64,000 bases of DNA from Paenibacillus agilis. Its GTDB lineage: Bacteria; Bacillota; Bacilli; Paenibacillales; Paenibacillaceae. A program made the position numbers and the translations under genes. Below are positions 42,816-52,091 of the stretch, one piece after another (position 1 is the stretch's first letter; each line of letters starts with the position of its first letter). The DNA is taken from the NCBI RefSeq assembly GCF_007786455.1, contig NZ_VNJK01000002.1:248001-312000 (forward strand), read 5' to 3'. The notes under the pieces are model-generated. The model was not told the DNA's origin and made no database searches. It saw nothing but the letters and a program-made list of their open reading frames with translations.

Positions 42816-44612
42816 CTACCCTTGATTTCGCTTTAAAAATGCAGATACACGGCGGCAAGCTGTAATATTGTTCTCCGTACGTGAAATGCCATGCCCCTCA
42901 TCATCAAAGACAAGGTATTCCACATCACGTCCCTGCGCACGAAGCGCTTCTACAATCTGATCGGATTCTGCCTTTACAACACGCGGATCATTTGCCCCTT
43001 GAATAATTAGCATTGGGTTCACCATCTGATCAAGATACGTAATCGGAGAGTCTTTAACAAAGCGCTCATGATCACGCTCTGGGTCACCAATCCAACGATC
43101 CATCATTGGCTTCCAGAACTCTGGCACAGACTTCACAAACGTAAACAGATTGCTTACTCCCACAATATCAACTGCCGCACGGAAATAGTCTGCATTGCGT
43201 CCTGCCAATAGCAAGGTCATATAGCCGCCATAGCTTCCACCCATTACAAATAGTCGTTCTCGGCTCGATATCCCTTGCTCAAACAGCCAATCCATACCGG
43301 CAAGACAATCTTTACGCGGCCCTTCGCCCCATTCTCGCTCTACCAGTTTCGTGAATGATCGGCCATAGCAGGTACTGCCGCGGAAATTCGGACAGAAAAG
43401 ATGATAGCCCTCAGCGAGCAAGTATTGGAACATCGAACGGAAATGTTTGCGCTCCGCATACTGCGGCCCTCCATGCGGCCAGAAAATCGTATAACCATTG
43501 GCCAATTCATCTTTGGCACGGAACAACAATGCCTCAATTTCCATGCCATCGAATGACGTATATTTCACCGTCTCTGGAGTGACGAGATCTTCCCGTGTAA
43601 GTCCAAGCACGATATTGCGCGTCAACATCGTCCATTTTCCATTATCATATTTATAAATATTATCCGGATCGACTGCTCCTCGAGCCAATATATAGAGCTT
43701 GCCTGATGCTGCCACATGCATGTGTTCTACAACACTGGTTGGAAGCTTCAGCGCCTCTAAGTTTCCTGTATCATACGCATACACATAAAGTCCGTCCTCT
43801 ACTCCCTTTTCGGTCAGCACATAGATGGAACGGGATTCTTTATGCCAGTGCAGCTCAGACACGCCCTCTTGCGGTATTTCAAATAATGTCTGGAACTCGC
43901 CTGTTGAAATCGTATACTTTGCTGCATATGCAAATTCAGCTTTATAATCCGTTGTAAAAATAATCGTATCATTATCAATAAACCGTACATTGGCTGTCAC
44001 TTGCTCTTCATCAGCACTTGGTGTCAAGCATGCTTCTACCTCATCTGCCCCTCGAACGAGAGCAACATGGTACGTATTAGAGTATCCTTTCCCGTACACA
44101 ATCTTCTTTTCATCTGGACTCACAGCAAGCAGAGATGTCATTGCATCTTTGCCTTCAACGATTAACTTCTGCTCTCTCGTTTTCAAATCCAGGGCATATG
44201 TATTTATAAACTGCGGATTGTTCTGTGAAGTCCCATAATAGAGACGTTGTCCATCTTCCGATAGGGAGCTAAAGAAGAATTTATCTGTCGGTTCCCCTTC
44301 CACCAACTTTAACGGTACACCACCTTCAGGACGCAGCGCATAGAGATGGTAACTTTCATTCCCTTCATGGTCGAAGCCAGCTAATATATGACGGCCTTGT
44401 GGATCTATTTTTATAAAATTGCATGATTGCCCTTGATAGGTTAATGGATAAGGATAAGAGATTTCATCATGAAGCTCGATTGCATACATATCTAACTTTC
44501 CGTTCATATTCGAACTGAATACGAGTCTTGATTCATCAGCACTTACATCAAAATTTCGAATGACAAATGATTTATAATACTGCTCTGCATCAGGCTTTGG
44601 AAAATTGATCAT
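42816..44612 (-). CDS. S9-family serine peptidase (acylaminoacyl/prolyl oligopeptidase type)
   Basis: 598 residues. Residues 1-340 are beta-propeller blades (SRLVFSSNMNGKLDMYAIEL, RLYYGTSQNNPQF, KIVYGKGYSNTYHVALV); the alpha/beta hydrolase domain follows with Ser460 in GGSYGGY, Asp542 in QGANDPRV and His574 in DEGHGIS. The oxyanion region is HGGPQYAERKHF. No signal peptide, so probably a cytosolic oligopeptidase. AGGAGGAGC precedes ATG 44612. Monocistronic as far as can be seen. Confidence 0.93.
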   Translation of the reverse strand: MINFPKPDAEQYYKSFVIRNFDVSADESRLVFSSNMNGKLDMYAIELHDEISYPYPLTYQGQSCNFIKIDPQGRHILAGFDHEGNESYHLYALRPEGGVPLKLVEGEPTDKFFFSSLSEDGQRLYYGTSQNNPQFINTYALDLKTREQKLIVEGKDAMTSLLAVSPDEKKIVYGKGYSNTYHVALVRGADEVEACLTPSADEEQVTANVRFIDNDTIIFTTDYKAEFAYAAKYTISTGEFQTLFEIPQEGVSELHWHKESRSIYVLTEKGVEDGLYVYAYDTGNLEALKLPTSVVEHMHVAASGKLYILARGAVDPDNIYKYDNGKWTMLTRNIVLGLTREDLVTPETVKYTSFDGMEIEALLFRAKDELANGYTIFWPHGGPQYAERKHFRSMFQYLLAEGYHLFCPNFRGSTCYGRSFTKLVEREWGEGPRKDCLAGMDWLFEQGISSRERLFVMGGSYGGYMTLLLAGRNADYFRAAVDIVGVSNLFTFVKSVPEFWKPMMDRWIGDPERDHERFVKDSPITYLDQMVNPMLIIQGANDPRVVKAESDQIVEALRAQGRDVEYLVFDDEGHGISRTENNITACRRVSAFLKRNQG

Positions 44613-44773
44613 GGAATGCTCCTCCTATAAGATATCATCGTAGTTGTTAAAAAGTGGATGAACACTTTTCATCATTATATAGAGTCCAATTCCTTTACAC
44701 AACCAACTTTAAAAGGAGGCGTAATCCGTCTAGAGACCGATGCGATAAACAGGAAAATATCCGTACTAGCCCA

Positions 44774-44802
44774 TTGACACAAAAATTTTCCAATGTTATG
44801 AT
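44774..44802 (+). promoter_or_regulatory. Sigma-A promoter of the ssu operon
   Basis: TTGACA (44774-44779), 17 bases, TATGAT (44797-44802). Transcription would begin near 44809, leaving a leader of about 150 bases. Confidence 0.8.
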
Positions 44803-44816
44803 AACTGCCAACCAAA

Positions 44817-44911
44817 ATACCAAGTAATCTCATAGGTATTATATATCTACCGGACAACCGGAGATGACCAACACTTCTTTGTGGGAATGAAGAGGGAGGC
44901 ATCTCCTTTTT
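44817..44911 (+). ncRNA. ssu leader with mutually exclusive antiterminator and terminator hairpins
   Basis: After a small stem AATACC/GGTATT, the hairpin ATCT-a-CCGG-ACAA-CCGG-AGAT (44845-44865) uses the same bases GGAGAT that form the left arm of a terminator: GGAGATG (44860-44866) with CATCTCC (44900-44906) followed by TTTTT. Only one can form at a time. A further inner pair CAC/GTG lies in the terminator loop. It is not an S-box, T-box or other class I can name. Confidence 0.7.
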
Positions 44912-44961
44912 CGCGTTCCTAACTGTCATTTTTACAAATTAGGAAAAGGGGCGTGGAGAAC

Positions 44962-45951
44962 ATGCTGCTAAAAACGATTCGTACATTTAAATGGATTGCT
45001 GTCGGAGCTTTATTGTTGATGGTGCTGAGCGCTTGCGGCGGTGTGCAGCAACAGAACGCCGCAGTTGAAGGAAATAATGAAAGTAAAGCTAAGGTCATTC
45101 GGATCGGTTATCAAAAATATGGGGTACCCAACTTCCTTAAAGTACGCGGAGGGCTAGAAAAGAGACTGGAGCAAGATGGTGTTGCAGTGGAATGGACTGA
45201 GTTCCCTGGAGGGCCGCAGCTGCTAGAAGCGCTTAATGTCGGCAGTATCGATCTCGGACATACCGGAGAAGCACCGCCAATCTTTGCTCAAGCGGCTGGA
45301 GCTCCACTTGTTTATTTAGCTCATGAAGCATCGCGTCCGCACAGTGAAGCTATTCTCGTTCTTCAAGATTCCCCCGTTCAATCTGTAGCTGACCTTAAAG
45401 GCAAAAAGATTGCATTAAACAAAGGCTCTAATGTTCATTATCTGCTCGTAAAGCTGCTAGAGCAGGCTGGACTTCAATATAGCGATGTAAAGCCTGTGTT
45501 CCTGCCGCCTGCTGATGCGAGAGCTGCATTCGAGCGTGGAAGTGTGGATGCATGGGCAATTTGGGACCCGTATCTTGCATCTGCTCAAAAGAACCTCGAT
45601 GTAAGAATCGTTGCCGACGGTGAAGGCGTTGTGAACAACTTTGAATTTTATCTGGCGGTACGCAGCTTCGCGGAAAACAATCCTGACATTATCGACGCTT
45701 TATTTGAAGAGCTGAACAAAGCCGGAGATTGGGCAAACGCTAACCATAAAGAGTTGGCAAAATTGTTATCCCCACAGCTTGGCATTGATATCCCTTCCCT
45801 AGAGCTGGCTTCTAGCAGACGGGAATACAATAGCGTTCCAATTAGCGACAACGTTATCGCGGAACAGCAAAAAGTAGCTGACACCTTCGCTAAGCTCGGC
45901 TTGATACCACAGCCGATACAGGTCAAAGAAGCACTATCGAACCGCAAATAA
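44962..45951 (+). CDS. ssuA: Aliphatic sulfonate ABC transporter substrate-binding lipoprotein
   Basis: 329 residues. Lipoprotein signal with LSAC (Cys near 25), then the SsuA/TauA fold: [60 protein letters not shown], and [16 protein letters not shown] are the classical motifs. Binds alkanesulfonates outside the cell for the SsuBC transporter. ATG 44962 taken as start (GGAG just upstream; a GTG three codons earlier overlaps the purine tract). First gene of ssuADCB, controlled by the leader upstream. Confidence 0.93.
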   Translation: MLLKTIRTFKWIAVGALLLMVLSACGGVQQQNAAVEGNNESKAKVIRIGYQKYGVPNFLKVRGGLEKRLEQDGVAVEWTEFPGGPQLLEALNVGSIDLGHTGEAPPIFAQAAGAPLVYLAHEASRPHSEAILVLQDSPVQSVADLKGKKIALNKGSNVHYLLVKLLEQAGLQYSDVKPVFLPPADARAAFERGSVDAWAIWDPYLASAQKNLDVRIVADGEGVVNNFEFYLAVRSFAENNPDIIDALFEELNKAGDWANANHKELAKLLSPQLGIDIPSLELASSRREYNSVPISDNVIAEQQKVADTFAKLGLIPQPIQVKEALSNRK

Positions 45952-45971
45952 AAAATAATGGAGGGTTCTAT

Positions 45972-47168
45972 ATGGAAATATTCTGGTTTATTCCGACACA
46001 TGGTGATGGCAAATACTTAGGTACAACGACAGGAGCACGCGCAGTCGATTTTCCTTATATGCAGCAAATCGCACAGGCGGCGGATCGACTAGGTTACAGC
46101 GGTGTGCTGCTGCCTACCGGCAAATCCTGCGAGGATGCATGGGTAACGGCATCTGCCTTGATCTCCTCCACAAATAAGCTGAAGTTTCTCGTCGCCCTCC
46201 GCCCAGGATTGATGTCCCCAACTCTAGCAGCTCGTATGGCCTCTACTTTTGACCGCATTTCCCGAGGCAGGCTGCTCATTAATATCGTGACAGGCGGTGA
46301 TCCTGTAGAGCTGGCTGGTGAAGGTGTATTCCTTGATCATAATGCGCGTTATGAGCTGACGGATGAATTTCTTCATATTTGGCGGAAGGAACTGCTTGGA
46401 GAAGAAGTGTCTTTTGAAGGCAAACATCTGCAAGTTCGCGGCGGTAACAATCTATATCCTACTATTCAAAAACCTTATCCACCCTTGTACTTTGGCGGTT
46501 CATCATCTGCTGGTCAGCAGGTGGCGGCTGAGCATGTCGATGTCTACTTAACGTGGGGCGAACCTCCTCAACAAGTAAAAGAGAAGATCGATCATGTACG
46601 GCAACTTGCTGCCCAGCAAGGACGCACGCTGCGCTTCGGAATCCGCCTACACGTCATTGTACGTGAGACGAACGAAGAAGCTTGGCAAGCTGCTGAACAG
46701 CTGATTCAATATGTTGACGATGCTACGATAGCCGCTGCACGTAAAGTATTCGGCCGTTATGACTCCGAAGGACAGAGAAGGATGGCGCAGCTTCATCACA
46801 GCAGCCGTGAATCGCTGGAAATTAGCCCGAACTTATGGGCCGGAATCGGACTTGTAAGAGGGGGAGCAGGGACAGCACTCGTGGGTGATCCTGACACCGT
46901 TGCCGCTCGAATCAAGGAGTATGCGGAGCTTGGTATCGAAACCTTTATTTTGTCCGGCTATCCGCATTTAGAAGAAGCTTACCGCACAGCTGAATTGCTA
47001 TTCCCGCTGCTCCCAATTAGACAACCTCAACAGCAAGAAGAAGCCGACCTTGCAAATAGTCCTCTCGGTGAAATTATCGCCAATGACCGACCACCAAGCC
47101 ATGCAGCTATCCGTTCCACGAAAGAGGTGACTGCTGATGCAAAGAGCACGGCTCGACAGCACGCTTAA
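45972..47168 (+). CDS. ssuD: FMNH2-dependent alkanesulfonate monooxygenase
   Basis: 398 residues of the bacterial luciferase fold, the length of SsuD. Motifs: [62 protein letters not shown] and [25 protein letters not shown]. Cleaves C-S bonds of sulfonates to release sulfite, using reduced FMN. The flavin reductase (SsuE) is not in this operon. GGAGGGTTCTAT precedes the ATG; the 3' end overlaps ssuC by 32 bases. The last 30 residues are Ala/Thr-rich and exceed the core. Confidence 0.94.
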   Translation: MEIFWFIPTHGDGKYLGTTTGARAVDFPYMQQIAQAADRLGYSGVLLPTGKSCEDAWVTASALISSTNKLKFLVALRPGLMSPTLAARMASTFDRISRGRLLINIVTGGDPVELAGEGVFLDHNARYELTDEFLHIWRKELLGEEVSFEGKHLQVRGGNNLYPTIQKPYPPLYFGGSSSAGQQVAAEHVDVYLTWGEPPQQVKEKIDHVRQLAAQQGRTLRFGIRLHVIVRETNEEAWQAAEQLIQYVDDATIAAARKVFGRYDSEGQRRMAQLHHSSRESLEISPNLWAGIGLVRGGAGTALVGDPDTVAARIKEYAELGIETFILSGYPHLEEAYRTAELLFPLLPIRQPQQQEEADLANSPLGEIIANDRPPSHAAIRSTKEVTADAKSTARQHA

Positions 47169-47967
47169 AAGATGGCAGAACCGCTCATGGATTGCATGGG
47201 TCGTTCCGATTACCTTACTCTTATTGTGGCAAGTCCTTGGTCAGCTCGGAGTTATATCTACTCGTATCCTACCTACACCTATCGCTGTCATAGAAGCGCT
47301 TATTACTTTAATCAGCAACGGCATGCTATTTGACTATATTGGAACAAGTACAGGACGTGCGCTTATTGGTTCCGCGATTGGCGGGAGCATCGGCTTTAGC
47401 CTTGGTCTGCTGAACGGGGTTGTTCCTTTGGCTGAGAAATTGACAGATACGTCGATTCAAATGGTTCGTAACATTCCTCACCTTGCGCTCATTCCGCTCG
47501 TTATCCTATGGTTTGGAATCGACGAGGCAGCGAAGCTTTTCCTCGTTGCACTCGGAGTGGCGTTCCCTATTTATTTGAATACGTTCCACGGTATTCGCAG
47601 CGTCGATCCAAGCCTAATTGAAATGGGCAAAGTTTATGGACTGCGAGGCTGGGCGTTATTCCGCAATATCATTCTTCCGGGAGCACTTCCCTCCATTCTC
47701 GTCGGGGTGCGCTTTGCACTGGGCACGATGTGGATTACACTCATCGTCGCGGAAACGATATCAGCGGATTCAGGCATCGGCTATATGGCCATGAATGCCC
47801 GTGAATTTATGCAAATGGATGTCGTCGTCTTGAGCATCCTTTTATATGCACTGCTTGGCAAACTGTCTGATTCAATCGCCAAATGGTGCGAAAGGCTGTT
47901 CTTGCAGTGGCATCCGAATTACGGAAAAGGACAACAGGCTGGCAAGAAAGGAGTGACCTCCTTATGA
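47137..47967 (+). CDS. ssuC: Aliphatic sulfonate ABC transporter permease
   Basis: 276 residues, six membrane helices, with the binding-protein-dependent permease EAA loop ([34 protein letters not shown]). Pairs with SsuB. Start overlaps the end of ssuD and has AGAGGTGAC upstream; its TGA overlaps the ATG of ssuB. Confidence 0.93.
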   Translation: MQRARLDSTLKRWQNRSWIAWVVPITLLLLWQVLGQLGVISTRILPTPIAVIEALITLISNGMLFDYIGTSTGRALIGSAIGGSIGFSLGLLNGVVPLAEKLTDTSIQMVRNIPHLALIPLVILWFGIDEAAKLFLVALGVAFPIYLNTFHGIRSVDPSLIEMGKVYGLRGWALFRNIILPGALPSILVGVRFALGTMWITLIVAETISADSGIGYMAMNAREFMQMDVVVLSILLYALLGKLSDSIAKWCERLFLQWHPNYGKGQQAGKKGVTSL

Positions 47968-48737
47968 GTACGGGTGTATTCGGATCTTCACTCTCCGCTT
48001 CCCAAGTATGGAAGCAATTCGATCATGTGACTGTGTTGGAGGAACTAAACCTTCAGGTTAAACCCGGAGAATTTATCGCCATCGTAGGGAAAAGCGGCTG
48101 TGGCAAAAGTACGCTGCTTCGCTTAGTAGCTGGCTTGGATGAGCCAACAGACGGAACGCTGCTGCTCGATGGAAAAACGATACAAGGCATCGATCCTGAT
48201 ACGAGGGTGTTGTTTCAAGATGCTAGACTACTTCCTTGGAAAAAAGTCATCGATAATGTGCGAATTGGCGTGCGCGGCGGAAATCCGGACGATGCTGCAG
48301 CAGCACTGCGAATGGTCGGACTCGAAGACAAGGCGCATGTATGGCCCAGTACATTATCAGGTGGACAGCGGCAAAGAGTCGCGCTTGCGCGGGCATTAGC
48401 TGGCCATCCACGATTGCTGCTGCTAGATGAACCATTAGGAGCGCTCGATGCATTGACCCGCATTGATATGCAGGATTTAATCGAGAAGCTGTGGCAAAGG
48501 CAGCGTTTCTCTGTCATTCTCGTCACCCATGACGTCAGCGAAGCGGTGGCACTTGCCGATCGTGTCGTGTTAATGAAAGATGGAGCCATCGCACTCGACG
48601 TAGCCATTACACTTCCACGTCCACGGGAACGAGATAGCGGCTTTGCTTATTTTGAACAGCTTATATTGGACCGTGTCATGGAACGCGATTCCCGCTCTGA
48701 ACGAGCTTCCAGACGGCAGACGTCCTATTCCATTTGA
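47964..48737 (+). CDS. ssuB: Aliphatic sulfonate ABC transporter ATPase
   Basis: 257 residues. Walker [11 protein letters not shown]-loop [11 protein letters not shown] (typical for SsuB/TauB), signature [15 protein letters not shown], Walker [14 protein letters not shown]-loop [12 protein letters not shown] 47964 overlaps the ssuC stop (ATGA) with AAAGGAG upstream. Last gene of ssuADCB; the operon differs from the ssuBACD order of Bacillus subtilis and lacks a flavin reductase gene. Confidence 0.94.
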   Translation: MSTGVFGSSLSASQVWKQFDHVTVLEELNLQVKPGEFIAIVGKSGCGKSTLLRLVAGLDEPTDGTLLLDGKTIQGIDPDTRVLFQDARLLPWKKVIDNVRIGVRGGNPDDAAAALRMVGLEDKAHVWPSTLSGGQRQRVALARALAGHPRLLLLDEPLGALDALTRIDMQDLIEKLWQRQRFSVILVTHDVSEAVALADRVVLMKDGAIALDVAITLPRPRERDSGFAYFEQLILDRVMERDSRSERASRRQTSYSI

Positions 48738-48860
48738 TAGACGACAGCATACAATCGAAAAAGCCAGAGGCATTAGGATGTCTCCTTTGCTTCTGGTTTC
48801 TTTCTCGTATAAAAATGATAATTTCTCATGCATGATCTTAAACAAGTGATTTTTCTACCG

Positions 48861-49556
48861 CTATGAAACAGCTCCAGACTCACCCGGTTGCAAACTCCCA
48901 AGATGTGTACGACACTCCTCTACAAATACCCTTGGCTCATCGAGCGTAAAATATATATCTGTAACTGTCTGATTAGCGCCCAGCATAACCCCTATCTTGG
49001 TCGCTTCTTTTAGTCGAATGTGTATATTTGTCGATGGTCCAATCGGTACGAAGGAATGCTTCATTTCTTCACCTGTCAGCTCAACATTATTCACCATCTC
49101 TATGGTCTCAATTTGATCATAGGTGAGTTCCACTCGAAGCTGATTTCCTAATCGAATCCATATTCCTTGTGCAGTTACACCGATTGGATTGAGCTTCATT
49201 GCTCGATAATCGGAAATAAGCCATATAATCATATATACATTTCCAATAGACAGAATCCATGCCAATACGGATGACCATTTCGCTACAAAGAAATGAACAA
49301 TTAATCCCTCTAAGACAAGAAGCTTAATAATAAACAAAACCATCGTCAGCCATCCTGATTCCTTATGCACGGTAAATGACTTCGCATGATCCCGCTCAAA
49401 AGAATGTTTGCCCCAAGACAACAGTACATAATAGTATACCGCTAGCTCGTACGCAACATAAGAGGTTACGCCCCTTCGACCAAACAGCGATGCAAGTCGG
49501 CCATAAAGCGCCTCCATTGGATGAATGCGTACCGTGCCCGTGTCATACTTCTCCAT
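48861..49556 (-). CDS. Membrane protein with PH-like domain, function unknown
   Basis: 231 residues. After a polar start (TGTVRIHPMEALYGRLASLFGRRG) there are two close membrane helices (about residues 75-120), then a cytosolic or external domain whose strands (GIWIRLGNQLRVELTYDQIETIEMV, NIHIRLKEATKIGVM, DIYFTLDEPRVFVEEC) follow the bacterial PH-like layout. Such proteins often sense envelope state but nothing specific can be said. AAGGAG nine bases before the ATG. Stands alone between ssuB (converging) and the SLH hydrolase terminator. Confidence 0.7.
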   Translation of the reverse strand: MEKYDTGTVRIHPMEALYGRLASLFGRRGVTSYVAYELAVYYYVLLSWGKHSFERDHAKSFTVHKESGWLTMVLFIIKLLVLEGLIVHFFVAKWSSVLAWILSIGNVYMIIWLISDYRAMKLNPIGVTAQGIWIRLGNQLRVELTYDQIETIEMVNNVELTGEEMKHSFVPIGPSTNIHIRLKEATKIGVMLGANQTVTDIYFTLDEPRVFVEECRTHLGSLQPGESGAVS

Positions 49557-49761
49557 GCCCGCACACTCCTTCTTTGTATATCCACCTCTACTTATGTTCA
49601 GTATATCTTGCTACTCTTTCATGAATCTGTCCGCTTCCTTTCATTAACCTTACAATTTTATACAATAGTATGTATTCATCTTATTCTCCCCAAGCAAGTA
49701 TAGCGATAAGCAATATGAGGCAACTGCCTATGCCTGATCCTACAAACCTTCATCAATATTC
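49557..49761. other. Intergenic, nothing recognised
   Basis: Between the start of the PH-like gene and the terminator of the SLH hydrolase; presumably holds the promoter of the former, but no consensus boxes were found. Confidence 0.35.
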
Positions 49762-49792
49762 AAAACAAAAACAGCCCCGAGTCTGGGGCTGC
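49762..49792 (-). terminator. Intrinsic terminator after the first SLH hydrolase gene
   Basis: CAGCCCC-AGACTC-GGGGCTG followed by TTTTTGTTTTG on the minus strand. Confidence 0.9.
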
Positions 49793-49876
49793 TCTTCGAT
49801 GGCGCCCCCAACCTTCGAGACTGTTCTTTTCGGTGATTGCACCTGCTAGCTAACTTGCTACAAGTACATGCTTAGA

Positions 49877-51943
49877 CTATTTCGCCGCCCCGTCAGTAGG
49901 GAAAGACATTGTGTAAAAAATAGCCGCTGCCTCTTGTCGCAACAATGGCTTACGAGATTGATAGTCGAAAGAACCGTCTTTCCCCTTCTTCACCTCTGGA
50001 CCATATAATCCGCTGGCGACCATGAACTTTACACCCTCAACTGCCCAAGCGTCTGTTTTGCCTGACAGCTTTGCATCCTGCGGTGCAGCACCAAACGATT
50101 TCATCACTTTCCAGATCATATCCGCTGCCTCTTGCCGTTGAATAGCCTTGTCGGGATAGAACTTCTGCGATTTATCTAGTGTCACGACTTGCATATCAAT
50201 TGCCGTTTGAATCGCAGCCGCAAATTCGTGATTGATGCTGTCTTTCGCAACAGGCTTTTTGTAAGAATAGCCCATGTCCATATAATCCGCCAAGAGCTCC
50301 ACAAACTCAGCCCGCGTCATTTCCTCTTTAGGCTCAAGCTCCAGTTCATCTTCATCCGCGTCCTCACCTACATGAAGCGTAATAAGCGAACTGATGCCGT
50401 CAATATAAGTACGATATGGATGATTGCGTCCTACATCTTCATATTTCAGCGGTGCTCCAATCTTTTTTGCCCAGCTCACAGGAGATAAAGAAGCAAAGTA
50501 AGCATATTCAATCTGGCCATCTATCTCTTTAAATGCCAACTGGGAGCCCTCTTCGCTCATAAAGAGAAACTCATCTACTTGTTTGTATTTGAACGGAAGA
50601 TTACGTACAGACAGCGTTCCATCCTCATTCGCCTTAACTGGGAAAACCATCAGGCCGATGCGCAAGTCTTTGTACACACCTTCATAACGTGCCAACTGCT
50701 CTTTCGTCGGTTTCAGAAATTCTGGCTTAGATGAAGAATCTGGGAAGTAACGATTCATAAATGCTTGGAGGTACATCTCTCTTAATGGCGCATTGGAGTT
50801 ATAAACAATAAAGACACCCGTATTTTGTTTCGGCAGGAGCCACAACATAGAGGAATGGGCTGGAAGGTCTCCGCCCTTCATGACAACATGCTGTCCATTA
50901 AATAAATGGTGGTTAAAAAATTCATAGCCATATGCCATATTCGGTAACTTAGGATGGATAGATACTTGTGGGTTTAACATGTTATCCAAAGAATCGGATT
51001 GTAAAATACGGCCTCCTTCATAAACACCGCCGTTCAGTTGTGTGAGCATGAACTTGGTCATATCTGCTCCCGTCGACAACATACCGCCTTGTGGAGCATC
51101 TGTTGGTTTCATGTTAATGATCGGCAATTCTGTATTTCCAGGAGCATAGCTTTTAGCTAGCTTGCTTCTTAACTCAGAGGTTAGCAGAAAGCTGCTATCG
51201 TTCATGCCAAGGGGATCAAGAATATGTTTCTCGATATATTGATTGAACAACGTCCCCGATACCTGCTGAACGATGTAGCCTTGCAGCATCGATGCGAAGT
51301 TATCATAGCTATACACCTCGCCAGGCTTGGTCGTAATTTCTGGCATCTGATCACGAACGACATCCTTTAATGCGGTGATAGAATCTAAATCAGGCTGCAT
51401 TGCATCCATAGAATCCGCATATTCCACACCAGACGTATGGGTCAACAGATGCTCCATCGTTAGCTTGCTGCCCGTCTTATTTCTCAGCTTCGCATCTCCA
51501 AGATACTGCTGTACGTCAGCGTGAAGATCGATCTTTCCCTGTTCAACTAATTGCATGACTGCAGTCGCTGTGAACACTTTCGATACGGAAGCGATACGAA
51601 ATACTGTTTCTTTCGCATCGACCGGCTTTTTATTTTTCACATCAGAGTAGCCGTATCCTTTTTCCAGCAGTACTTTACCATCCTTAACGACGGAAACAAC
51701 TGCACCTGGTGCAAGCTGTTTTACTTGCTCCTGCTGAAAAAATTCATCTGTAAACTTCTGAACATCCTCCGGACTAAGGATTGCTGGGGCTGCAGGAGCC
51801 GCTGTCCCTTGTTTGATTGTTCCAGCAGAAACATCTGATGATGCCTTTGGATTTGCTTCAGCCGCAAAGCTAAAGGTTGGGGTGAGCAGCATAGCTATTG
51901 CCAGTACAGCGGCCCACATGCGAGTAATCTTCGTTTTCTTCAT
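49877..51943 (-). CDS. Serine hydrolase (class C beta-lactamase fold) with C-terminal SLH repeats, copy 1
   Basis: 688 residues. Signal peptide (1-28), then a beta-lactamase/penicillin-binding domain with Ser119-x-x-Lys122 (ASVSK), Tyr213-x-Asn215 (YSYDN) and HTSG; the third catalytic box appears as MKGGDLPAHSS. A linking beta-rich part (RYEGVYKDLRIGLMVF) follows, and residues 550-688 are three SLH modules (TRAEFVELLADY, FYPDKAIQRQEAADMIW, PLLRQEAAAIFYTM) for cell-surface anchoring. Substrate unknown (D-amino peptides, esters or beta-lactams). AGGGAGG precedes the ATG. A paralogue lies directly upstream on the same strand. Confidence 0.9.
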   Translation of the reverse strand: MKKTKITRMWAAVLAIAMLLTPTFSFAAEANPKASSDVSAGTIKQGTAAPAAPAILSPEDVQKFTDEFFQQEQVKQLAPGAVVSVVKDGKVLLEKGYGYSDVKNKKPVDAKETVFRIASVSKVFTATAVMQLVEQGKIDLHADVQQYLGDAKLRNKTGSKLTMEHLLTHTSGVEYADSMDAMQPDLDSITALKDVVRDQMPEITTKPGEVYSYDNFASMLQGYIVQQVSGTLFNQYIEKHILDPLGMNDSSFLLTSELRSKLAKSYAPGNTELPIINMKPTDAPQGGMLSTGADMTKFMLTQLNGGVYEGGRILQSDSLDNMLNPQVSIHPKLPNMAYGYEFFNHHLFNGQHVVMKGGDLPAHSSMLWLLPKQNTGVFIVYNSNAPLREMYLQAFMNRYFPDSSSKPEFLKPTKEQLARYEGVYKDLRIGLMVFPVKANEDGTLSVRNLPFKYKQVDEFLFMSEEGSQLAFKEIDGQIEYAYFASLSPVSWAKKIGAPLKYEDVGRNHPYRTYIDGISSLITLHVGEDADEDELELEPKEEMTRAEFVELLADYMDMGYSYKKPVAKDSINHEFAAAIQTAIDMQVVTLDKSQKFYPDKAIQRQEAADMIWKVMKSFGAAPQDAKLSGKTDAWAVEGVKFMVASGLYGPEVKKGKDGSFDYQSRKPLLRQEAAAIFYTMSFPTDGAAK

Positions 51944-52091
51944 AGATATCCTCCCTGTAAGAAATAAAAAATTGTTATCCTACCACTTCGACTCATTTAC
52001 ATAATATTCCTACTTCGATTTTTTTAGTTTAGCAATTATTCATTTATAGATGCCCTAGTAGTGATGAGTAGATTGCATCCATCCTCATCTT

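Noticed and set aside
44809-44906. S-box (SAM) riboswitch upstream of ssuA
   Set aside because: The conserved S-box core and kink-turn sequences are absent; only the hairpin competition is supported.
44675-44929. 84-codon minus-strand frame over the ssu leader
   Set aside because: Lies over promoter and terminator hairpins of the ssu operon and reads without coherent domain; explained by the leader.
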